A DNA stretch of 64,000 nt from Tunturiibacter empetritectus (GTDB lineage Bacteria; Acidobacteriota; Terriglobia; Terriglobales; Acidobacteriaceae): positions 1,116,001-1,180,000 of the forward strand of contig NZ_JACCCU010000001.1 of the NCBI RefSeq assembly GCF_013410875.1, given 5' to 3'. Each line of letters begins with the position of its first letter. Positions within the stretch are counted from its first letter, which is position 1. Positions 36,834 through 44,251 of the stretch are shown here, one piece after another. The notes beneath the pieces are model-generated. The model saw nothing but the letters and a program-made list of their open reading frames with translations. It was not told the origin of the DNA and searched no databases. The translations under genes were made by a program, and so were the position numbers.

Positions 36834-37820
36834 ATGAAAGCAGTAAATAAGGTTGAGATGATTGTTGACGGATCGATTTCGCAAGCGCGCTTCGATGTGA
36901 CCATTGCAGGTGAGATCAACCTGGATCTTATTCTCTATGGGTTAGCTAAGGAAATGCCGGTTGAGAGAGAGCTATTGGCCTCGGACTTCCGCTTAACCCT
37001 TGGAAGTTCGTCTGCCATTGTCGCCCACAATCTCGCTTCACTTGGGGTAAAAGTTGGATTTGTGACACGCGTTGGCCCCGATGATCTTGGGAAGCTGGCG
37101 CTTGCCAGGCTGGCCGAAAGTGGAGTCGATCTGTCGCAGGTTCAATCCGGATCTTCCGGTACCGGAGTGACCGTTCTTCTGCCTCATGGGAAAGAGCGTC
37201 ATATCTTGACGTACCTGGGGACCATCGCGGAGATGACCGTAGAGGATCTTCCGATGGAATACCTTCTCTCGTCCCGCCATTTTCACCTGTCCTCGTTGTA
37301 TCTCCAGCGTGGCTTGCAACCCGGTCTCGCCGACTTGCTTCGCAAGCTGAAGTCAGCTGGCTTGACCATCTCTCTAGATACAAATGACGATCCGGAGGAT
37401 AAGTGGGCAGGTGTACTCGATGAGATCCTTGATCTTGTTGATATTTTTCTTCCCAGTCAAGATGAGCTGATCCGTATTGCTGGAGTCTCCACCGTTGAAG
37501 AGGCATTGGAGATCGTTGGCCGTCGGGTTCGCGTGGTTGTCGTTAAGTGCGGCTCTAAAGGAGCCTTTGTGCAGGATGGAGTCATCCGGCAGCATGTTCC
37601 GGGTCTTACTGTAACTCCCGTCGATACAATAGGAGCAGGGGACAGCTTTAACGCGGGCTTCCTAAGCGCTTATCTCCGCGGCGCATCGGTAAATGAAGCG
37701 GCACGTATGGGTAATGTAACGGGCGCACTCTCTACACTTGCACCGGGCGGTACAGAGGCTTTCCGAGACAAAAATCTTAGAGAGCGATTTCTCTCCCAAA
37801 ACAGCGGTGGAAATTTCTAA
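36834..37820 (+). CDS. PfkB-family carbohydrate kinase
   Basis: 328 residues from ATG 36834; ATG 36858 (aagg seven bases before) is a good alternative. Motifs: VTIAGEINLDLILYG, LTLGSSSAIVAHNLASLG, GFVTRVGPDDLGKLAL, and the ATP-site signature DTIGAGDSFNAGFLSAYLRG with the catalytic Asp. PfkB kinases phosphorylate sugars such as fructose, tagatose-6-P or amino sugars. In this locus it could be the GalNAc (or galactosamine) 6-kinase or a tagatose-6-P kinase; only the first role fits a pathway with GatZ as epimerase. Substrate undecided. Confidence 0.88.
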   Translation: MKAVNKVEMIVDGSISQARFDVTIAGEINLDLILYGLAKEMPVERELLASDFRLTLGSSSAIVAHNLASLGVKVGFVTRVGPDDLGKLALARLAESGVDLSQVQSGSSGTGVTVLLPHGKERHILTYLGTIAEMTVEDLPMEYLLSSRHFHLSSLYLQRGLQPGLADLLRKLKSAGLTISLDTNDDPEDKWAGVLDEILDLVDIFLPSQDELIRIAGVSTVEEALEIVGRRVRVVVVKCGSKGAFVQDGVIRQHVPGLTVTPVDTIGAGDSFNAGFLSAYLRGASVNEAARMGNVTGALSTLAPGGTEAFRDKNLRERFLSQNSGGNF

Positions 37821-37919
37821 AAACATACTCAAAGCTTTTTGCCAGTATTCATTAGAGTTTTGAATTGAAAGTCTTTGTAGCATTGCCGGACCAATCTGCG
37901 ACACTGGAAGCGGCTTCGA

Positions 37920-38987
37920 CTATTGAAGCCGCGGCAGTAGTCGAAGAGCATTCTCTCGATAGACCTTCAACAAAACCTCCTCCGGTAGAAACAAGCCGTA
38001 GATGTTCCAGCGTCCTTGTCTGGAGGCATGCGAGGGATACTCAAAATACTCATCCGCTGTCTCAAGGAAACGAAAATAGAGGCGATACATTTCAGGCTCA
38101 GGCAGCAGATCTGTGCCGAACAGAATACGGTCTGCATATTTTAGGAAGAATGCGCGCGCGCTATAAGGCTGTCTTCCAAGCTCGGGAGTGCGGGCGCTGA
38201 TATCGATCTGTAGATTGGGAAGAGCATCCAATTGCTCAGCTAGATACTCCAGATCTTCCCCGCTTTCCGCGCAATGCGCACCAACAAAAGTAGTAGAAGG
38301 ATGCCGCGCGATGACGCGGTTACGCTGTTCAAGCAGATCACGTTTCGTGACCGGCAGTTGATGAAACCCCCAGTCAGGATGTGCAGCTAACTCTTCGTAT
38401 CGTTCATTTTCGGCGTCGATCGGCTCGAAGAATGCAGTGGGATCAGAGGTGTGAAACATCACAGGGAGACCGAGCTTCCCGCACGCGTCAAAGATGGGAG
38501 AAAACCGTTCATCATCAATGCGCAATAGAATACCGTCACTGTCGCGCAATGTTAGTCCGAGGTCTTTCCAAAACTTGATTCCGCATGCGCCGTGATCGAT
38601 CATCCGATGCAGCCTGTCCAGGGTTACCTGAGTAAAATCGTTGCGTTCTACACCGCTCCAATCCATCCATCCAATCGTCGAGAAGCGCGTTGGAGCAGCG
38701 GCATGATATCGGTCCATCATATCCAATGCTCTTTGACCAACCTGCATGGTGATGTTGACTACATGCTCTACACCACATTGATCCATGATGGAGAGAACGT
38801 CATGAGGGTTCATGGAGTCGAGATGATTGTGATAGTCGATCACCGGAAATCGAGCGCGTTCCACCCTATGCACCTTGCTGTTCAAAGTGGAACGTGGATG
38901 AAAATCGCTCAAACGCAGATCCACCTCTGCGGTAGCGCTTACCATGCTAACGAACTTGTCCGAGGTGCCTTCAGAACCTTTCACCAT
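37920..38987 (-). CDS. TIM-barrel amidohydrolase (Amidohydrolase_2, PF04909 type)
   Basis: 355 residues; M15 is a possible later start. Metal site pattern: HxH in VIDYHNHLD, His in VMFHTSDPTAFFEP, His in FVGAHCAES and Asp in ILFGTDLLPEPEMY. There is no NagA-type sequence. Members of this family are decarboxylases, lactonases and sugar-derivative hydrolases. In the GalNAc locus, which has no recognised GalNAc-6-P deacetylase, it may serve as a deacetylase or a lactonase for an oxidised sugar; both are inference. Divergent from the sugar porter. Confidence 0.82.
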   Translation of the reverse strand: MVKGSEGTSDKFVSMVSATAEVDLRLSDFHPRSTLNSKVHRVERARFPVIDYHNHLDSMNPHDVLSIMDQCGVEHVVNITMQVGQRALDMMDRYHAAAPTRFSTIGWMDWSGVERNDFTQVTLDRLHRMIDHGACGIKFWKDLGLTLRDSDGILLRIDDERFSPIFDACGKLGLPVMFHTSDPTAFFEPIDAENERYEELAAHPDWGFHQLPVTKRDLLEQRNRVIARHPSTTFVGAHCAESGEDLEYLAEQLDALPNLQIDISARTPELGRQPYSARAFFLKYADRILFGTDLLPEPEMYRLYFRFLETADEYFEYPSHASRQGRWNIYGLFLPEEVLLKVYRENALRLLPRLQ

Positions 38988-39016
38988 AGCCTCAATCGAT
39001 TTGTATCTTTTTATTA

Positions 39017-39031
39017 CGTTTTGTTTCGATT
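39017..39031. promoter_or_regulatory. possible AgaR/DeoR-like site, amidohydrolase/porter region
   Basis: cgttttgtttcgatt lies in the 249-base divergent region, 30 bases upstream of the amidohydrolase start, and shares gttttgtttc with the agaS/kinase site. Single copy; weak evidence alone. Confidence 0.35.
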
Positions 39032-39236
39032 ACACTACAACTCCAGTTGATTCTCGTCAAGATGTTCAACGAGCCACTTCTGCCCAGAGGCACTCCTGCT
39101 GTCGTTTCAAAAAGGAATGTGAGTCTAACAAAGCTCTCTAGCGAAGAGTCCGTTATGGTGGTTCTTTGGGAGAGAGTTCTACTCAAGTCGTTACCTCAAG
39201 CCTTTCGATTCTGTCTAAATTCTCTCAAGGGAATCC

Positions 39237-40949
39237 ATGAACCCAGCTTCTTCAGTAAAAACTAGCCCTGTTTTTTACAATAGATTTCTCCTGTGTATCG
39301 CCGGGTTGGGCGGCCTGCTCTACGGAATCGATATAGGTATCATCTCCGCAGCTTTGCTCTATCTGGGCAAGACTGTTGATCTGACAGTCCGTCAGACATC
39401 GGCAATCGTCGCGGCCGTGCTCGGTGGCAGCATGCTCTCGTCGCTGATCGCCGGATTTTTCGCCGAATGGTTTGGCCGTAAGAAGATGGTTATCCTGAGC
39501 GGTCTGTTATTTGTATCGAGTGTCAGTCTCATCGTGCTCTCACATGGCTTTGTTCCTCTTCTTCTTGGGCGACTGCTGCAAGGATTTAGCGGTGGAGTGA
39601 TTGCCGTCGTGGTCCCGCTTTATCTAGCTGAATGTTTGAGCGCAAACACCAGGGGCAGGGGATCAGCGGTCTTTCAATTCATGCTCACCTTTGGCATTCT
39701 CGCTGCAGCTTTCATCGGCTGGTTTTATATCCATCAGGCTGAGGCGGCGATTCATGTAGCCGCAAATGATCCCGCGCTGGTCCGGGCGGCTGAAGACCAT
39801 GCGTGGCGCGGGATGTTTCTGTCGGTCATCTACCCTGGCGTTATCTTTTTTGTCGGTGCATTCTTCCTGAGCGAAACCCCGCGTTGGCTCTTCCGTCAAG
39901 GCCGCATAGAAGAGGCGAATATCGCGCTACGGCGTGCCTCATCGGAAGCGGAATCCCAACGGGAGATGAGTGAGATGGAAGAGCTTGCGCTTGAGAACAC
40001 GCAGGCTGCTACGCACACAGGGTCACTCTTGCAACGTAAATATGTCGTTCCATTCGTTCTGGCGTGTGTCATCCTGGCTTGTAATCAGGCGACAGGCATC
40101 AACTCGGTTCTCAGTTATCTGATCGTTATCCTGAAGCAGGCTGGCATGTCTGCGAATCATGCCGCGCAAGGGGATCTAGCAGTCAAGCTTCTCAACTGTG
40201 TCATGACCATTGTTGCCATTGCGCTAATCGACAGGAAGGGCAGAAAGTTTTTGCTCACTCTAGGGACAGGTGGCATTATCCTCGCGCTATTGGCAATAGC
40301 CTTCTTATTCTACGGATTCGAATCTCATCGCCAGGACATCACCGCCGAGGTGCAAAGGGAGGTTCGTGAAAACAGTTTGAAATTGCCTTCGAGTGATATT
40401 AAAACCTGGTCGCCTCAAGAATCGGGCGCAACGGCTCTGACGGTTCTTTATTCCTACGGCACCGGCGACAGGATGGCAACCCTGGTCAGCACTTACGCCG
40501 AAACTCTGTCGTTAGTTCCTGACCCCCGATTTCCCACGCAACAGTTGAATATCAAACGCGCCTTCTTGAGCCATGTTCCTGCAGAGCGTACCGGTTGGTT
40601 CATCACCTTTGGGCTCGCACTGTTCATTGCTTCCTTTTCCATCGGCCCGGGTGTGGTTGTCTGGCTTACCTTATCTGAGTTAATGCCGACTCGCATCCGC
40701 TCTGCGGGAATGGGTATCGCGTTGCTCCTCAATCAAGGAGTGTCCACTCTCATCGCTGGCGTGTTCCTTCCCTTGGTTTCGACATATGGCTACTACCTGA
40801 TGTTTCTGGTTTGGGCTGGCTGCACAGTCGTCTATTTCATTACTGCAGCATTTTTTCTTCCGGAGACCAAGGGGAAGACTCTCGAAGAGATCGAGCGTCA
40901 GTTTGACCCGGCTCATTTGCTGCTCCCACGCAGCACATCTGATAGCTGA
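39237..40949 (+). CDS. sugar-porter MFS transporter with an enlarged loop
   Basis: 570 residues from ATG 39237 with aaggga upstream. Sugar-porter signatures: LGGLLYGIDIGIISAALLYL, FFAEWFGRKKM, LLGRLLQGFSGG, SETPRWLFRQGR, ACNQATGINSVLSYL, and the C-terminal LPETKGKTLEEIE. Twelve membrane helices. Between helices 9 and 10 there is about 90 extra residues (from ESHRQDITAEVQ to LSHVPAERTGW) absent from typical 450-490 residue members; this loop should face the periplasm. It most likely imports GalNAc or galactose-type sugar released outside the inner membrane. Confidence 0.9.
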   Translation: MNPASSVKTSPVFYNRFLLCIAGLGGLLYGIDIGIISAALLYLGKTVDLTVRQTSAIVAAVLGGSMLSSLIAGFFAEWFGRKKMVILSGLLFVSSVSLIVLSHGFVPLLLGRLLQGFSGGVIAVVVPLYLAECLSANTRGRGSAVFQFMLTFGILAAAFIGWFYIHQAEAAIHVAANDPALVRAAEDHAWRGMFLSVIYPGVIFFVGAFFLSETPRWLFRQGRIEEANIALRRASSEAESQREMSEMEELALENTQAATHTGSLLQRKYVVPFVLACVILACNQATGINSVLSYLIVILKQAGMSANHAAQGDLAVKLLNCVMTIVAIALIDRKGRKFLLTLGTGGIILALLAIAFLFYGFESHRQDITAEVQREVRENSLKLPSSDIKTWSPQESGATALTVLYSYGTGDRMATLVSTYAETLSLVPDPRFPTQQLNIKRAFLSHVPAERTGWFITFGLALFIASFSIGPGVVVWLTLSELMPTRIRSAGMGIALLLNQGVSTLIAGVFLPLVSTYGYYLMFLVWAGCTVVYFITAAFFLPETKGKTLEEIERQFDPAHLLLPRSTSDS

Positions 40950-41161
40950 TTCTTAACCACTCTAAGCAGCTTTTTCTCGAAAGACGTCGTCTCCGGTATC
41001 CAGGGTTTTACTTTGGGTCGGGATGAAAATGAAACGATCACGCTTCGAGGGCGTAGTCCCTAATAGTTCAGGCATCGTCCGCGAGTCCCGATGAATCTGG
41101 TTATGTAATCATCTGTTCACATTCCAGTACCACCACCAGTTGTAGCCTAAGTGCTGCACTC

Positions 41162-41839
41162 ATGAATGTACTAGTCATCGAAGATGACAAGCGGATTGCG
41201 TCCCTTGTCGAACGTGCCCTGACGGAAGATGGTCACAGAGTCACTCTCACCCACGATGGTCAGGAGGGCGCCGACCGACTAATCGCAGGAAACTTCGATG
41301 CTGCACTTTTAGACATCCTGCTTCCCCGCATCGACGGATTCCAGGTTCTGCACCGAGTCCGCATGAAGCACTGCAAGACCCCCGTATTGGTCCTCACTGC
41401 AGTCGATGCCGTTCCCAAGATCCTGCACGCGTTCGATCTCGGTGCCGACGACTACCTCGTCAAGCCCTTCATCCTCGAAATCCTGCTGGCACGAGTCACC
41501 GCGATCGCACGAAGAGTCGCCAGGCCCGAACCGGTCATCATCAGCGTCGGCGACGTCACACTCAACCCAAGCCGCCGCCTCGCAACCCGCCACGGAAAAG
41601 ACATTCCCCTCACGCGCAAACAGTTCGAGCTCCTGAATCTTTTGATGGAGCGCCGCGGCCTCATCACCTCCCGCGAGCAGCTCATCGAAGCCGGTTGGGG
41701 ACGCACCTCCGAAGTAAAAGAGAACACCCTCGATGTCTATATCCACGGCCTCAGAGCCAAGCTTGAGAGCCCGCTCGATCATGGTGAACCTCTCATCCGG
41801 ACCGTCCACGGCACCGGCTATATGTTTGAGGCGACCTGA
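41162..41839 (+). CDS. OmpR-family response regulator
   Basis: 225 residues. Receiver domain with acidic pocket EDD (7-9), phospho-acceptor Asp51 in LLDILLPRIDG and Lys in YLVKPF; C-terminal winged helix with LTRKQFELLNLLMERRGLIT and VDVYIHGLRAKLE-type segment NTLDVYIHGLRAKL, RTVHGTGYMFE. It is followed four bases after its stop by the sensor kinase start. Targets are unknown; phased half-sites before the PAP2 gene (43285-43323) are candidates. Confidence 0.93.
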   Translation: MNVLVIEDDKRIASLVERALTEDGHRVTLTHDGQEGADRLIAGNFDAALLDILLPRIDGFQVLHRVRMKHCKTPVLVLTAVDAVPKILHAFDLGADDYLVKPFILEILLARVTAIARRVARPEPVIISVGDVTLNPSRRLATRHGKDIPLTRKQFELLNLLMERRGLITSREQLIEAGWGRTSEVKENTLDVYIHGLRAKLESPLDHGEPLIRTVHGTGYMFEAT

Positions 41840-41843
41840 CCGC

Positions 41844-43268
41844 ATGCACGCGCTCTCTGTCCGTGCGAAGTTGATGTTCCTTTACTTCCTGGTCACCTTC
41901 ACCGGCCTTCTCTTGTTCGGGCTTATGAGCTTCGGCGTGCTGCAGTACACGCTGCTGCAAGCGAAGAAGACCCACCTGCAGGGCAGGGAAGACCGCCTCC
42001 TCAGCCTCCTTAGCGAAAACAACGCAAGAAAAGATCCCATCAGCCTCGAAGAAGAGCTCCGCAACTATGCGCTAGTTACCCACGAAGGAAATCTTTTCGC
42101 GATCCATAACCTCGACGGCACCCCACTCTTTCCCTCAAAGAGCGTTGCACCCGACTGGCCTCTGCCCAAGGGCGAAGACTGCGCCCACCCGGTCTTTCGC
42201 TCTGCCATCCTCGACCCCCAGCCAGCCATGATGATGTGCCACATCATCCTGCTCGACGGCCACCCCGTGCGTCTTCACATCGGTGGATCGCTCGAGGAAG
42301 AGGTCGACATCCTCAAAAAATATCGCAACGCCCTGTTGCTGTTGATGCCCGGTCTGCTCATCCTGTCCTCTCTCTGCGGCTACCTCCTCAGCGGCCACGC
42401 CCTCAAACCCGTCGACCGCATGACCCGCGCGGCGTTAGGCATCGGCATCGGCAATCTCTCCGAGCGGCTTCCAGTCCCGCAAGCAAAGGACGAAATACAG
42501 CAGCTTGCCATCGCCTGGAACCAGCTCCTCGTCAGGCTGGACGCCGCCGTCTCACGTCTCAGCCAGTTCTCCGCCGACGCCTCCCACGATCTCAGAACCT
42601 CCATCACCGTCATCCTCGCCACCGCACAGCTCTCGCTTCATCGCCGCCGCTCCGAGGACGAGTACCGCGATGACCTCGACAAGATCGTCACAGAGTGCCG
42701 CACTGCCTCCACCCTTCTCGACGCACTTCTCGCCCTCGCCCAGAGCGACAACTTCATCCACGAGGTCGCCTTCAAGGAGATCGACCTCTGCGAGCTTCTG
42801 GTCAGCGGCTGCCGGCGCGTCGAAGACCTCGCCGAGTCCAGCGACATCATGCTCGACTGGCACCTTCCCCCCGAACCCGCCTTCATCCAGGGCGACGAGC
42901 TCCTCCTCCAGCGCCTGCTCGGCATCCTCCTCGACAACGCCATTCGATACACGCCCGGCCACGGCGAGATCCGCGCCGAGGTCCTCCTCGCCGACAATGC
43001 CGCCATCGTCACGGTGCGCGACACAGGCGTCGGCATGTCCGAGGATGTGCGCCAACACGTCTTCGACCGCTTCTATCAGGCAGATCTCCGCGAGAGAAAA
43101 TCCAGAGCAGGCAGCGGCCTCGGCCTCTCCATCGGCCGGTGGATCGCAGACGCCCATGGCGCCGACCTCACAGTCGAGAGCACCCCGGGAAGAGGCTCTG
43201 CCTTTCAGATCCGCTTCCCCATCATGTCTGAAATTAACCCTGCAACCACCGTTCACGCATCGCGTTGA
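41844..43268 (+). CDS. membrane sensor histidine kinase
   Basis: 474 residues from ATG 41844; the earlier in-frame starts lie inside the regulator gene. Two membrane helices (about 9-31 and 165-190) flank a periplasmic sensor region with GEDCAHPVFRSAILDPQPAM. Then HAMP (LKPVDRMTRAALGIGIGNLS), the H-box SADASHDLRTSITVI, N-box LLDNAIRYTPG, G1 DTGVGMS and G2 SGLGLSIGRW. It phosphorylates the upstream regulator. The sensed signal is not evident. The two genes form one operon. Confidence 0.93.
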   Translation: MHALSVRAKLMFLYFLVTFTGLLLFGLMSFGVLQYTLLQAKKTHLQGREDRLLSLLSENNARKDPISLEEELRNYALVTHEGNLFAIHNLDGTPLFPSKSVAPDWPLPKGEDCAHPVFRSAILDPQPAMMMCHIILLDGHPVRLHIGGSLEEEVDILKKYRNALLLLMPGLLILSSLCGYLLSGHALKPVDRMTRAALGIGIGNLSERLPVPQAKDEIQQLAIAWNQLLVRLDAAVSRLSQFSADASHDLRTSITVILATAQLSLHRRRSEDEYRDDLDKIVTECRTASTLLDALLALAQSDNFIHEVAFKEIDLCELLVSGCRRVEDLAESSDIMLDWHLPPEPAFIQGDELLLQRLLGILLDNAIRYTPGHGEIRAEVLLADNAAIVTVRDTGVGMSEDVRQHVFDRFYQADLRERKSRAGSGLGLSIGRWIADAHGADLTVESTPGRGSAFQIRFPIMSEINPATTVHASR

Positions 43269-43284
43269 ACCACCCAAACTACGA

Positions 43285-43323
43285 ACTTAAAGTTTGCTGA
43301 AATTAGCCTTAAAGAAACCTTAA
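43285..43323. promoter_or_regulatory. phased cttaa half-sites before the PAP2 phosphatase
   Basis: acttaa at 43285, ccttaa at 43307 and ccttaa at 43318: spacings 22 and 11 bases, one helical turn per half-site, as OmpR-type regulators prefer. They lie 110-145 bases before the PAP2 ATG. A further ccttaag is at 43392. Candidate operator for the neighbouring two-component system; untested. Confidence 0.45.
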
Positions 43324-43430
43324 TATCAACAAAAAAATGGAAATGCGAGCCATTTAGGACTCATATTCACGCTGTAGTAACAGGCCAGAAGCCTTAAGTT
43401 CACAAACCGACCCTAAGCTCGGTTTCCATT

Positions 43431-44195
43431 ATGCGACATAAATCTTCTGCAGGGATGCTCCTGCTCCTTCTGACGCCTTCGCTCATCGGCGCTCAGAAGC
43501 AGCAGTCCGATCCTATCCCACAGCAATCGAGCAAAGCTCCCCACGCCGCCTACTTCGCCAACCCATCCACGCTCGACGCAGCCCTTCTCCTTGCTCCGCC
43601 TCCAGCACCCGATTCCACCACAACTCAAACCGAGCTAGCCCTCATCCACCGCGTCGAACAGACCCGCACCGCCCAGCAGATCGCAGCCGCTCGCGCAGAC
43701 GATCAGGAGCAGGACATCTTCATCTTCAAAGACTCCCTCGGCCAGGACTTCACCGCCGAAAAGCTGCCTCTCACCGCCGCTCTCTCCCGCCACATTCACA
43801 ACGACGAAGGCGTCGTCACCAAACCGCTCAAGAACACCTTCGCCCGGCCCCGCCCCTTCCAATCCGACAGCACGCTCAAACCCGTCTGCGCCCTCAGCAA
43901 GGAACCGAACTCCTACCCCAGCGGCCACACCATCTCCGGATACCTCATGGCCTTCACCCTCATGCAGATCGTCCCGGAGAAGCAGGCGCAGATCATGAAG
44001 CGCGCCGAGGACTACGCCCACAACCGCATCGTCTGCGGCGTTCACTACCCCAGCGACCTCGACGCCGGACGCGACATCGCCTATCTCATGTTCGGATACA
44101 TGCTCGCCGACCCGCAGTTTCAGAAAGAGCTTGCAGCCGCACGCGAAGAGACGCGCTCCCGCCTCGGGCTTCCCACCGCCGTCTCGCCCTCTTGA
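43431..44195 (+). CDS. PAP2-family class A acid phosphatase, exported
   Basis: 254 residues with a signal peptide (SAGMLLLLLTPSLIGA). The three PAP2 signature blocks are present: KNTFARPRP, SYPSGHT, and NRIVCGVHYPSDLDAG, containing the catalytic His residues and Asp. Class A acid phosphatases (PhoN-like) release phosphate from many organic esters in the periplasm. It follows the two-component genes and is followed by a TonB receptor, suggesting phosphate scavenging from organic substrates. Confidence 0.92.
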   Translation: MRHKSSAGMLLLLLTPSLIGAQKQQSDPIPQQSSKAPHAAYFANPSTLDAALLLAPPPAPDSTTTQTELALIHRVEQTRTAQQIAAARADDQEQDIFIFKDSLGQDFTAEKLPLTAALSRHIHNDEGVVTKPLKNTFARPRPFQSDSTLKPVCALSKEPNSYPSGHTISGYLMAFTLMQIVPEKQAQIMKRAEDYAHNRIVCGVHYPSDLDAGRDIAYLMFGYMLADPQFQKELAAAREETRSRLGLPTAVSPS

Positions 44196-44251
44196 ACAAA
44201 TTGCAACAGCAAAACGACAACTCAATTCTTGACCTGCACTGGAGGCAACAC

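Noticed and set aside
36755..36919. Membrane-anchored form of AgaS from the longer frame
   Set aside because: The hydrophobic stretch comes from an AT-rich promoter region; a GTG with a strong ribosome binding site lies at the family's usual start.
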